Origin: CBDFJH01 sp965198095
Lineage (GTDB): Bacteria; Latescibacterota; UBA2968; GCA-2709665
NCBI GenBank assembly: GCA_965198095.1
Contig: OZ240239.1
Coordinates: 310,001 to 374,000, forward strand
DNA: 64,000 bases
Direction of reading: 5' to 3'
Every line of letters starts with the position of its first letter. The stretch's first letter is position 1. This document shows positions 26,459 through 34,637 of the stretch, piece after piece. Under the pieces are notes generated by a model that was given only the letters and a program-made list of their open reading frames with translations, was not told the DNA's origin and searched no databases. The translations under genes and the position numbers were made by a program.

Positions 26459-27700
26459 TCACTCATTCACGGGTCCCGGCGCGAACAGATCGCCCTGACG
26501 CCCGTTTCTCAGCGCCGGATGCTGCGCGCCGGATACGATCTGGCTTCCCCCTTCCCTGCTCTTCGAGAAGACAAGGACACAGCCAGGCTCGGCGATCTCC
26601 AGAACGACGGGAGAATGCGTCGTCACCAAAATCTGGGATTCCACGACGGAGCGCAAGAAAGCATACAAGTGCTCGACGGCCTCGGGGTGGATCCCGTTTT
26701 CCGGTTCCTCGATCAGGTAGGTCTTTTCGGAGCCGGGAAGAAACGCGAGGAGCGACAGGCCGAGGAATCTCAGCGTGCCGTCCGACACCATCCAGGATGG
26801 GACTTCCAGACCGCCGCGATAGCGGACGAGGAGATAGCGCTGCCGGTCTTCCCGTCGTTCTACAATACTCACAGATTCGATGTCCGGCAGCGCGGTGCGG
26901 ACGTGCCCGACCCAGGCGGAATAGCTGTCGAAATTGGCCCGCTTGAGGTCCTCAATCACCGACGGCAGGTTGGACCCGTCGGCCCGGAAGGCGCCAGGCA
27001 GGCCGGGCGGGCTCGGCTTCCGAAGCCCGGAAAGTTCCGGAGCCATGCGGCGAATGCGGTCGACCAGCATCCCTTTGAGCCACGTGGCGACCGGAAACCG
27101 ACCCTCATCTTCCGGCAGATTTCCCAGGGCAGACTTTTTGGAACCCAGCCTGAACGCGTGATCCCATCCGTGTCCGGTTTCGTCATAGAAGTGGTCGTTC
27201 CCCCCGGGGACCTTGTTCACCAGGGTCCTTGCGCGCCTCACGCCCCTGGGCGTCACGAGCGTTTCGGGAACGACGCCCCACAGGGGAAGGAGTGTTTCCT
27301 GACGTTCCCTCGAAACATCGATGGGCAAGAGGGCCAGGACCTTTTCCGACAGGATGGCCGCCTCACCAGACCCCGGGTTCGCGGCGATCACCACCTCGTA
27401 GCGGCACGTCCGGTAGTCTTGACCGGGAAGTCGGCTCAGAATTTCCTGGGGCATGGAAACTTCCACGGCCAGCTCGAATCTTTCCTCCTGGCGGCCCCAG
27501 ACAAGGTCTCGAGGATCCCGGGTTCGCTGTTCAATCGCCCCGTCCAGCCCTTTGCGAACCAAGTCTCCCAGAAAGGCGATCACATCCAGAAAGCTGCTCT
27601 TCCCGCTCGAGTTCGGCCCGACCAGAATCTGGAACCGATTGAGGCGCTGACCAATGTAGTTGAAACAACGGTAATTCAGCGCCTCAATCTTGTGAATCAT
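26459..27700 (-). CDS. AAA/ABC-type ATPase of the RecF/OLD-like (AAA_15/AAA_21) group
   Basis: This 413-residue protein has Walker A GPNSSGKSS at 28-36, Walker B-type LIEEPENGIHPE at ~329-340 and the switch TTHSP at ~360-364, an arrangement typical of SMC/RecF/OLD ATPases. There is no TOPRIM nuclease domain after the ATPase and no nuclease gene next to it, so this is not a classical OLD or Gabija pair. A solitary DNA-maintenance or defence-type ATPase is the best description. It is monocistronic with its own terminator. The divergent gene upstream is an M28 lipoprotein. Confidence 0.8.
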   Translation of the reverse strand: MIHKIEALNYRCFNYIGQRLNRFQILVGPNSSGKSSFLDVIAFLGDLVRKGLDGAIEQRTRDPRDLVWGRQEERFELAVEVSMPQEILSRLPGQDYRTCRYEVVIAANPGSGEAAILSEKVLALLPIDVSRERQETLLPLWGVVPETLVTPRGVRRARTLVNKVPGGNDHFYDETGHGWDHAFRLGSKKSALGNLPEDEGRFPVATWLKGMLVDRIRRMAPELSGLRKPSPPGLPGAFRADGSNLPSVIEDLKRANFDSYSAWVGHVRTALPDIESVSIVERREDRQRYLLVRYRGGLEVPSWMVSDGTLRFLGLSLLAFLPGSEKTYLIEEPENGIHPEAVEHLYAFLRSVVESQILVTTHSPVVLEIAEPGCVLVFSKSREGGSQIVSGAQHPALRNGRQGDLFAPGPVNE

Positions 27701-27793
27701 ATCCCCGCCCCCTTTTTTCCAACGCCTCTTTGCCTATATTGTGAGAGGGACGATCCACGGCGCGTGATACAGACGAGATCGTTCAGCGGCCAA

Positions 27794-27848
27794 TATAATT
27801 AAGTGGAAGAGACCCGACTAGAGGTTTCTTGACCGACCCGCCGGTCAA
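27794..27848. promoter_or_regulatory. Possible promoter element and operator-like palindrome in divergent region
   Basis: TATAAT at 27794-27799 (plus strand) has no convincing -35 partner. A 7 bp palindrome, TTGACCG (27829-27835) and CGGTCAA (27842-27848), lies downstream and could be a regulator site. This is the 263 bp gap between the ATPase and M28 genes. Confidence 0.3.
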
Positions 27849-27963
27849 AGCGCGGAGTCTGACGCCCGGATCGGACCGTCACCGCGAACGATCAGGACCC
27901 TTCTGGACCGGACCGCGATCCGGCTCACGCCTTCGCTCACGGAGTTAACCCAGAGGTCTACGC

Positions 27964-28896
27964 GTGCTTGAAAAGCTGTGCGCTACGCTGCTGCTTCTGA
28001 TGTCGGCCTCCTGTTCCGGACAGGAGTCGATGGGCGGTCGCCCCGCGGAGCCGACGCAGGCCGCATTTGATGGTGAACGCGCCTACTCCCTGCTCGTCAG
28101 ACAGACCGAGTTCGGGCCTCGAAATCCCGGGTCGACCGGACACGAAGCCGCGAAAGCGTTCCTCCTGGAAGAACTGCGGTCACACGCGGACACCGCCTAT
28201 GCCGAACCCTTTGTCTACTATGATGAGAAGGCCGACACGGCGGTTTCTCTGACAAATCTGATCGGCGAGTTCAATCCGCAGTTGGAGGAGCGCATCTTGC
28301 TGTGCGCCCATTGGGACACCCGACCTTACGCCGACAGGGATCCCGATCCCGCGGTTCGCAACACGCCTATCCTGGGCGCCAACGACGGTGCCTCGGGCGT
28401 GGCTGTTCTCCTGGAAATGGCCAGGATCCTCGGCGCATCCGATCCCGGCCTCGGCGTGGACATCGTTCTGTTCGACGGGGAGGATTACGGCCGAGGGATC
28501 GGGGGAGACGTGAGCGACTACTTCTTGGGGGCGCGTGAATTCGCCAGAAAGAGAAAGGGACACTATCGGCCCAGAATGGGGCTCCTGCTGGACATGATCG
28601 GAGACAGGGATCTGAACATCCACGTTGAACGGTTTTCTGTCGCCCGGTACCCGGACGTCGTGGCCCAAGTCTGGAACGCGGCTGAAGCCATCGGTCTGAA
28701 GCCGTTTCAAAGGGAGCCCAAGTATGCCATTCAGGATGACCACATCCCGCTCATGGAGGCCGGCATGCCGGTCATCTGCCTCATCGACTTCGACTACCCG
28801 CACTGGCACACGATGGAAGACACGGCTGACAAGTGCAGCCCCGAAAGCCTCCAGGTTCTGGGAGATCTGCTTGTCTTCCTGCTTTACCGCCAGTAG
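27964..28896 (+). CDS. M28-family peptidase / glutaminyl-peptide cyclotransferase-like lipoprotein
   Basis: This protein has 310 residues from GTG 27964 (AGAGGT 6 bp upstream). The N-terminus is hydrophobic with Cys17 in SASCSG, probably a lipoprotein although the -3 position is weak. The catalytic domain has AHWDTRPYADRD (~115-125), GANDGASGVAVLLEMA (~138-153, Asp141), FDGEDYG (Glu173) and PHWHTMED (His282). The single Asp-Glu-His zinc set and lack of the second zinc site resemble glutaminyl cyclases more than two-zinc M28 aminopeptidases. It would act in the periplasm or on the outer membrane on peptide N-termini. Confidence 0.85.
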   Translation: MLEKLCATLLLLMSASCSGQESMGGRPAEPTQAAFDGERAYSLLVRQTEFGPRNPGSTGHEAAKAFLLEELRSHADTAYAEPFVYYDEKADTAVSLTNLIGEFNPQLEERILLCAHWDTRPYADRDPDPAVRNTPILGANDGASGVAVLLEMARILGASDPGLGVDIVLFDGEDYGRGIGGDVSDYFLGAREFARKRKGHYRPRMGLLLDMIGDRDLNIHVERFSVARYPDVVAQVWNAAEAIGLKPFQREPKYAIQDDHIPLMEAGMPVICLIDFDYPHWHTMEDTADKCSPESLQVLGDLLVFLLYRQ

Positions 28897-29140
28897 GATT
28901 GCCCCAGATCGTCCCGTCCGTCATCATCGCGAGGCTTCCCGCCTTTCTCTCCGCCGTAAGCTCCAGCTGCCGGTGCGCCCCACCGTGAACGGCGGTCCTT
29001 GCTACCCCGGCCGACTTTTTTCGCGTCTTCGTCGACGTTCCCATCACTTCCGGTACAAAAAAAGGGATCCGCGAGTCGGTCTCCGAACGTCACCGATGTC
29101 GCGCATCCCGGCGGATGACGATCTTGCGGCCTTTCTTTCG

Positions 29141-30979
29141 CTACTTGAGTGGGCTCTGCCAGACCGCCCGCCCCACAAAGAACGGCCCCAGCGACTGAAT
29201 GTAGCTGGCCGTCTGCTCAGTCCTTCTCATCTCCTGAACGATACGGGAAAGCGGATACAGATCGGGGCCGACAAGGCCGATTACGAACTCGTTGTCGTCC
29301 CGGTCCAGTCCGTGACACGCCAGACGAATGTCGTTCACGTATCCGGCCTGACCGTAGGACCTTCCGATCCTGGCGTGCTCGCCCAGAATCTTCCCCTGCT
29401 CCGCCTCCGGCAGTCGACTGAACTCGGGTTTTCGCCGGAGGGGATACCAGACGGCCCAAGGCCAGTCGCGATTCAGCGCGTTGCGCCTCGGCTTCACGAG
29501 CAGCCAGTCCTCGAGGGCCGGCTCCCGTCCGGTCGAATAGGTCCTCCCCAACATCGTCAGGTCCGGCTTGTGCCGCAGCGCACCGAACGGCTCCCCGGAC
29601 AGCAGGTCCCTGGCCCCTGAAGCCAACAGTCCCGGATCCTCGGTGATCAGGAGCACGGCGACGCCACGGGGGTCGTTCAGGTCCTTGTAAAGCACGCCCT
29701 CCAACCCGCTCTCCTTCAACGCCCGGACGAGCCGATCCGTCTCCCTGCACATCCCGAAGGCGTGGAGCTGCAGGTAGAGTCGCCGCCGGCTCGTCTGGGG
29801 GGCGCCGTGTCGAGGGGCGCCGAACTCCCGGATATCCCTCGCATCCTGCGCATAGAACAGATCCCGATCCGGATCGATGTTCCATCGCTTTCCCACCTCC
29901 AGAAGCTCTGGGGTGACCGGCCACTGATCCGCTTGGGGAGAACCCAGGTACTGCGTCGAGGCGCCTTTGAGCGCCATGCAGTTTCGGTTGTCGCCGAGCC
30001 GACTGATCTCTTCGACCTCCTCGCTGAAGAGCATGGGACAGGCAGACAGGCCGGCGAGCTCCTCCACCTGGTCCTCGATCGGCTTCGCACCTGCGCGCGC
30101 CTCTTGTATGAGCGTCGGAACCACCGATTCGACCGACGGCTGCGCCAGCGCCCACTGCGAGGCAAGCTGAAGCAGCGTCATACCGCGCCCACGGGCGATC
30201 TCGCGAAATCGGTTCAGCTGGCCCTGTGCAGCATCGATCCAGCCAGAAGCCCGAAATGAACGGTGATCCCTTCTCGGCAGCTGCGTCCCCGGCTTGAGGC
30301 CATCGTGAAACAGCCCCCCGTAGTCCACCACCCGCGCGATGACCTTGACCCCACACTTTTCCGCGGCCGGGAGGGACAGCGCGCCAGGCCAGGGCTCCAA
30401 CGGGTTCAGGATGAGCATCGCCCAGTCAATCAACTCCCCGTAGTGCTCGAACGTACCAATAAGGTCCAGCGTAAAGCCGTTCGCGGGTCCCGGAGCGATC
30501 CCCAGCCGTCGGATGGTCCCGGTCTCCTTGAGCGCAGCCATCCCCTTCCAGACCGCCTCGTGCGTATAGCCGGTGAAGTCGGGGTTGTGCAGCAACAAAA
30601 GGTCCAGCCGGTCTTTGCCCAGACGCTCAAGCTGCCGCTCCGCCGCCATACGAAGGTAGAGGCCAAACTCTTCAGGGCCCCTCAGCCGCGGATCCGTGAA
30701 CCGGGGATACCCCCGCTCCGCCTGTCGTTTTCCCGTGTAAAAGTCGTGCCCGACGGCCCCCACGAGGCTGTAGGAATCCCGCTCGAATTCAGACAGCGCA
30801 CCCCCCAGCAGCCGGTCCGCGTCCCCCCCTCCGTAGACATCCGCGGTCACAAACGTCCGGATGCCGGCCTCATAGGCCTTTCGGATCAAGACCGACAGGC
30901 GCTCGGCTCCGATGTCCGCGCCGAAGTGCATGAATCGGCCGCCGCTCCAGATACCAAATGCGGTCCTTGTGGGATCCAT
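29141..30979 (-). CDS. Fusion: aldo/keto reductase-like domain plus chlorite dismutase/HemQ-like domain
   Basis: This 612-residue protein has two domains. Residues 1 to ~330 form an aldo/keto-reductase TIM barrel with TADVYGGG (Asp47, Tyr49) and DLLLLHNPD (His131), but the catalytic Lys strand reads YSLVGAVGHD, with no Lys. Residues ~385-612 match the chlorite dismutase/coproheme decarboxylase family: WYPLRRKP (the YPM-type Tyr), ILGEHARIGRSYG (proximal heme His at ~535), GLDRDDNEFVIGL, IVQEMRRTE and GPFFVG. Family knowledge predicts heme or coproheme binding. ATG 30979 is preferred over an ATG at 31027 because GAGGAG precedes it and the promoter at 31038-31065 would leave no leader for the longer form. 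Confidence 0.8.
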   Translation of the reverse strand: MDPTRTAFGIWSGGRFMHFGADIGAERLSVLIRKAYEAGIRTFVTADVYGGGDADRLLGGALSEFERDSYSLVGAVGHDFYTGKRQAERGYPRFTDPRLRGPEEFGLYLRMAAERQLERLGKDRLDLLLLHNPDFTGYTHEAVWKGMAALKETGTIRRLGIAPGPANGFTLDLIGTFEHYGELIDWAMLILNPLEPWPGALSLPAAEKCGVKVIARVVDYGGLFHDGLKPGTQLPRRDHRSFRASGWIDAAQGQLNRFREIARGRGMTLLQLASQWALAQPSVESVVPTLIQEARAGAKPIEDQVEELAGLSACPMLFSEEVEEISRLGDNRNCMALKGASTQYLGSPQADQWPVTPELLEVGKRWNIDPDRDLFYAQDARDIREFGAPRHGAPQTSRRRLYLQLHAFGMCRETDRLVRALKESGLEGVLYKDLNDPRGVAVLLITEDPGLLASGARDLLSGEPFGALRHKPDLTMLGRTYSTGREPALEDWLLVKPRRNALNRDWPWAVWYPLRRKPEFSRLPEAEQGKILGEHARIGRSYGQAGYVNDIRLACHGLDRDDNEFVIGLVGPDLYPLSRIVQEMRRTEQTASYIQSLGPFFVGRAVWQSPLK

Positions 30980-31037
30980 GAAACGCGCGCTCCTCTGGGG
31001 TTGGCAAACCCTCAAGCCCGGACGCATACAGGTTGGA

Positions 31038-31065
31038 AATATACCTGACAGGCTTCGGCTGACAA
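31038..31065 (-). promoter_or_regulatory. Promoter of the AKR-Cld fusion gene
   Basis: On the minus strand TTGTCA (31060-31065) lies 16 bp from TATATT (31038-31043). The transcript would begin near 31031, leaving a ~50 nt leader to ATG 30979. A CGGCTTGTCAGCCG-type palindrome overlaps the -35. Confidence 0.55.
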
Positions 31066-31099
31066 GCCGAAACTGTCGCGCGGCGCATCGGCAACGTGC

Positions 31100-31128
31100 T
31101 TGTCTGGCCGTTCGACGACCAGTATATT
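31100..31128 (+). promoter_or_regulatory. Promoter of the dCMP deaminase gene
   Basis: TTGTCT (31100-31105), a 17 bp spacer and TATATT (31123-31128) lie 50 bp before ATG 31178. It is arranged back to back with the minus-strand promoter at 31038-31065. Confidence 0.5.
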
Positions 31129-31177
31129 CCTTCTCCGTCTACGCCACTTCCACTTCGCTCTGCAGGAAGGCATGCGG

Positions 31178-31651
31178 ATGAACAGACCTTCGTGGAGTCA
31201 CTATTTCATGAACATCGCCTACAAGGCAGCCGAGCGCTCCAACTGCATCCGCCGCCAGATTGGAGCCGTCATCGTCAGGAACAAAAACATCATCAGCACC
31301 GGATACAACGGCACGCCCATCGGGGTCAAGAACTGCTTCGAGGGGGGTTGTCCCCGTTGTCAGTCCGACGTTCCGTCAGGGCACGGCGTGGACACCTGCC
31401 TCTGCGCTCACGCGGAACAGAACGCCATCGCGTTTGCGGCACGGCACGGTGCCCGCACCGAAGGCGCCGTCCTCTATTCCACCACACGACCCTGCTTCGG
31501 GTGCTTGAAGGAGTCTGCCCAGGCCGGGATCGTCAAGATCTTTTACATGGAGCCGTATGACTACGAACCTGAGTTGGAAGAGGTTTACGCGCAGCTCCTC
31601 AGGGAGTCGGGGCTGGAGATGGTGCAGTTGAATCAAGCCCCGGACGAATAG
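31178..31651 (+). CDS. dCMP deaminase family protein
   Basis: This 157-residue zinc enzyme converts dCMP to dUMP for thymidylate synthesis. It has RQIGAVIVRNKNIISTGYNG at the N-terminal side, zinc motif CAHAEQNA (His and catalytic Glu) and RPCFGC (two Cys ligands), plus the extra Cys-rich stretch CFEGGCPRC typical of dCMP deaminases and ComEB. ATG 31178 is chosen over 31172 because GGAAGG lies 7 bp before it (only 1 bp before the other). It is followed by a HIT gene after 47 bp, probably cotranscribed. Confidence 0.92.
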   Translation: MNRPSWSHYFMNIAYKAAERSNCIRRQIGAVIVRNKNIISTGYNGTPIGVKNCFEGGCPRCQSDVPSGHGVDTCLCAHAEQNAIAFAARHGARTEGAVLYSTTRPCFGCLKESAQAGIVKIFYMEPYDYEPELEEVYAQLLRESGLEMVQLNQAPDE

Positions 31652-31698
31652 CATCAGATCCGCCTGGATCTGGTCCCCTGAGAGGACAGGGAGGTCCC

Positions 31699-32052
31699 AT
31701 GCCGGAAGAGACCGTCTTCAGCAAAATCATACGCAGGGAGATCGACTCAGACATCGTCTACCAGGACGATCTGGTCACGGCCTTCAGGGACATCCAGCCC
31801 AAGGCCCCGACACATATCCTGATCATACCGAACAGGCTGATTCCAACAGTCAACGACGTGACGGCGTCAGACGAGCAGACCCTGGGAAGGCTGTTTACGG
31901 TAGCGGCCAAACTCGCGAAGCAGGAAGGGGTGAGCGAGACGGGGTATCGTCTCCTGGTGAACTGCGGAACGCACGGGGGCCAGGAGGTGTATCACCTGCA
32001 CCTGCACCTGCTGGGCGGGCGTCCCCTCGGGCCCATGCTGGCCAGTTCCTAA
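31699..32052 (+). CDS. HIT-family nucleotide hydrolase/transferase (HINT-like)
   Basis: This 117-residue protein is the usual length for HINT proteins. It has FSKIIRREIDSDIVYQDD at the start, the core THILIIPNRLIPTVND, and the catalytic HLHLHLLGGRPLGPML at the C-terminus (HxHxH, central His nucleophile). Family members hydrolyse adenosine phosphoramidates. GGGAGG lies 5 bp before ATG 31699. It is downstream of the dCMP deaminase and convergent with lgt across a 69 bp gap. Confidence 0.92.
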   Translation: MPEETVFSKIIRREIDSDIVYQDDLVTAFRDIQPKAPTHILIIPNRLIPTVNDVTASDEQTLGRLFTVAAKLAKQEGVSETGYRLLVNCGTHGGQEVYHLHLHLLGGRPLGPMLASS

Positions 32053-32121
32053 TCAGCTACTGCTGCCTTGACCCTCTGGATGGATGACGCCTCCCCGGCG
32101 TCCGAAAAACAGTCATACAAT

Positions 32122-32970
32122 TCACGGCTCGCCTTTCCTCTGAGCCTGTGGTTTGATCCATCCCGTACCCCTCGCGTCCGGCGAAGCCGCTCTCCACGTG
32201 CGAAAGAGCAACCAAAGCCCCAATCCGACCATCGGAAGGCTGAGCCATTGCCCGACGCTGAGTGGCAGCTCGTGGCCGTACGCCGCCTGCCGCATCTTCA
32301 CGAACTCGATGAAAAAGCGGAAAGTGAACACGGAGACCAGAAACAGACCCAGAAACAGACCTTGGGGCGCCTCTCGAGATTGCTTGCGATAGATTAGCAG
32401 CAGCAGCAAGAAGATCAGCCCGTAACCGATCGATTCATAGAGCTGTGCAGGATGTCTGGAGAGCGAATCTACCCGGCCGAAGACGAACCCCCACGGCAGA
32501 TCCGTCGGCGTCCCGAGGATTTCCGAATTGAAGAAGTTGCCGATGCGGATGAAACACGCGCCAAGCGCCGTTGGAATGGCCACCCGATCCAGAATCCAGA
32601 GATACGACAGGTTCGGTCTGTTTCGCACGTAGAGATACAAGCCGAAGAAGAGGCCTGCAGCGCCACCGTGGCTGGCCAGTCCGCCGCGCCAGACCTTGAG
32701 TATCTCAAGCGGCTGGCTCAGATAATACGCGGGTTCATAAAACAGACAGTGGCCCAGCCGGGCGCCCAACACGGCCCCGGCGATCGTAAACGTTACCAGC
32801 CGGTCCAGATCCCGTTCCGGTTTCTGCTCCTGTCGGAAGATCCATCGGATCACGTAGAATCCGACGAAAAAGGCCAGGCCGAAGAGCAGTCCGTACCAGC
32901 GAATGGCGAAGGGCCCGATTCTGAAAAGCTCGGGATCGGTTTCCCAGAAAAATGTCAGAACGCCGTTCAC
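32122..32970 (-). CDS. lgt: Prolipoprotein diacylglyceryl transferase
   Basis: This 282-residue inner-membrane enzyme attaches diacylglycerol to the lipobox Cys of prolipoproteins. It has seven hydrophobic segments and the family landmarks IRWYGLLFGLAFF, GARLGHCLFYEP, GGLASHGGA and the signature IGNFFNSEILG, then RHPAQLYES and the late RFFIEF. The GTG start at 32970 overlaps the methyltransferase stop by 4 bases (GTGA), implying translational coupling. Several lipoproteins in this window would be its substrates. Confidence 0.93.
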   Translation of the reverse strand: MNGVLTFFWETDPELFRIGPFAIRWYGLLFGLAFFVGFYVIRWIFRQEQKPERDLDRLVTFTIAGAVLGARLGHCLFYEPAYYLSQPLEILKVWRGGLASHGGAAGLFFGLYLYVRNRPNLSYLWILDRVAIPTALGACFIRIGNFFNSEILGTPTDLPWGFVFGRVDSLSRHPAQLYESIGYGLIFLLLLLIYRKQSREAPQGLFLGLFLVSVFTFRFFIEFVKMRQAAYGHELPLSVGQWLSLPMVGLGLWLLFRTWRAASPDARGTGWIKPQAQRKGEP

Positions 32971-33638
32971 TTCGGCGCAACCTTCTCGACGACGAGCCGG
33001 ACGACCGCCCCTTTCCCTCGGTGCACGCCTTCATCCTGATCGATGATCGTATCTTCGTAGTATCGGATCCGGTGGCCGGTAAAGGTGGAGAGCAGCGCGT
33101 TGGGTTTCACCAGGTAATCCGGGTTGCGCGGCCCGTGATCCCCGACGCCGGGCTGATCGGTCGTGAATGTCTCCAGAATGAATTTGCCGCCTGGCTTCAA
33201 TGCGTCGATCACGTCGTCAAACAGCGCCGGCCGGTAGTAGTAGAATTTGGTGATCAGATCGTACGCGCCACCCTCCAGCTCGTAGGTCTCCAGGTCGGCC
33301 ACGATCGTCTCCACTTCAACGCCGCGCTCCTCGGCCAACGCCCGGCATTTCTCCAGACCCCGGCCCGAGATATCCACGGCGACCACGTCGAACCCCTGCT
33401 CTGCCAGGTAGACGGCGTTCCGCCCCTCCCCCGCCGCGAGACAGAGCGCCCTTCCCTTCCGCAGGTTTCCGATCTGCGCCTTCAGAAACCGGACCGGTTC
33501 CTTTCCGTAGACGTAGTCCTCGGTGTCATATCGGCGATCCCACCGAACCGCATCCGGATGCTCGCCCTTCTGCCCGCCTCGCAGCGGGGCCGGGCGACAG
33601 AACAAGACCAGAAAGAGGGTCAGAATCAGGTATCGCAT
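32967..33638 (-). CDS. Class I SAM-dependent methyltransferase with N-terminal hydrophobic segment
   Basis: This 223-residue protein has motif I ALCLAAGEGRNAVYLAE at 64-80, the acidic end of strand 2 (VVAVDIS) and LKPGGKFILETF, resembling TehB/thiopurine-type methyltransferases. Unusually, it begins with MRYLILTLFLVLFCR followed by PAPLRGG, a signal peptide or membrane anchor; Cys14 lacks a lipobox. SAM is cytoplasmic, so either the anchor keeps the enzyme on the inner face or the true start is later, but the GAGGG 5 bp before ATG 33638 supports this start. It lies between DUF169 (12 bp) and lgt (overlap), suggesting one operon. Confidence 0.8.
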   Translation of the reverse strand: MRYLILTLFLVLFCRPAPLRGGQKGEHPDAVRWDRRYDTEDYVYGKEPVRFLKAQIGNLRKGRALCLAAGEGRNAVYLAEQGFDVVAVDISGRGLEKCRALAEERGVEVETIVADLETYELEGGAYDLITKFYYYRPALFDDVIDALKPGGKFILETFTTDQPGVGDHGPRNPDYLVKPNALLSTFTGHRIRYYEDTIIDQDEGVHRGKGAVVRLVVEKVAPK

Positions 33639-33650
33639 CTCTCTACCCTC

Positions 33651-34406
33651 TCATCCTGCGAGGCGCGACAGGGATTCGCCGACCGTCGGCCTGAGGCCCG
33701 ACTCGACATCCTCCCGGCGCAATTCGTGAAAGACGCTCAGCGTCTCATTCGCCCGCGCCAGCGCCTCAATCCGCTCGGCGTAGCGCGCAACCTTGTCTCC
33801 CGGAATCGCCCACAACGCGACGTCATCCGAAAGGACATCAAGATAGGTACGGGCGCCGCAGCAGCCGAGGCTCAGGGCTGCCCTGCCCGAGTTGATCGCC
33901 TGGGGAATCACGGCGCAGGCCGGACGCCCCATCGCGGGGGGAATGTCGGATTGGACCTGCTGAACCGCCTCGGTGATCACCAGCCCCTGTCGGGAATGTG
34001 CAAACAGCACAACGACGTCAGGGGGAATCGGCGTGTCGGCCAGCGGCGCATACAAGACGTGCCTTGTCTCGTCAGAAATGACGGGAATCTGCGCCACATC
34101 CTCTTCACGCACGTAGTCCAGGTCGGCCATCACCTTCAAGACTTGACCCAGCTCGGACGCATACGACGAAGGAGGATTTGTCATGTGGTGGGTATGCACG
34201 CCGATCGCGCATAGCTCGTGATCCTCGGTCGACGTGAAAAAGGGGCCCTTCGCGGCCTCCTGCCAGAACAGACAGCCCGCCGGAGCCCTTCCAGAAAAGT
34301 GAGGGACGCCCTCGGGAACCTCGTCGGTGATGCACACCGAAATAGGCGGAAGCGCAAGCTTCAGAGAGGATTCCAAACGCGCAGCAACGCCACGATAGAG
34401 ACTCAT
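33651..34406 (-). CDS. DUF169 family protein (COG2043)
   Basis: This 251-residue protein shows the family's conserved pieces: PPISVCITDEVPEGVPHF, APAGCLFWQEAAKG, HELCAIGVHTH, DVVVLFAHSRQGLVITEAV, PPAMGRPACAVIPQA and SLGCCGARTY. The cysteines in these segments may bind a metal or cluster. Function is unknown. AAAGGA lies 8 bp before ATG 34406, and the gene leads an apparent operon with the methyltransferase and lgt. The divergent region to the GWxTD gene (34407-34637) contains a TATATT on the minus strand near 34530 but no clear -35. Confidence 0.85.
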   Translation of the reverse strand: MSLYRGVAARLESSLKLALPPISVCITDEVPEGVPHFSGRAPAGCLFWQEAAKGPFFTSTEDHELCAIGVHTHHMTNPPSSYASELGQVLKVMADLDYVREEDVAQIPVISDETRHVLYAPLADTPIPPDVVVLFAHSRQGLVITEAVQQVQSDIPPAMGRPACAVIPQAINSGRAALSLGCCGARTYLDVLSDDVALWAIPGDKVARYAERIEALARANETLSVFHELRREDVESGLRPTVGESLSRLAG

Positions 34407-34637
34407 CTCGTTCGTCCTTTCCGTCTAGTTGAAACGTTGGGAACCGATGGGGCTCGGTCCATATGGAAAACCACCCGCCAGGGAATCGGACGGCGGCGGG
34501 TCTCCGTTCATTCGCCTCCGAACACAATATACACACGCGGGCCGTCTTCACACGTCCTTTCGGATTGAGCAAGCTACGTCTTTCCTGAAGACAGTGACGA
34601 CAGCGGTCCGTTCATTTCTTTCCCCGGCGGAAGCGGC

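Noticed and set aside
32060..32121. Bidirectional terminator between the HIT gene and lgt
   Set aside because: A GACGCC/GGCGTC hairpin is present at about 32087-32102 but has no T-tract downstream on either strand, so the call was too weak to list.
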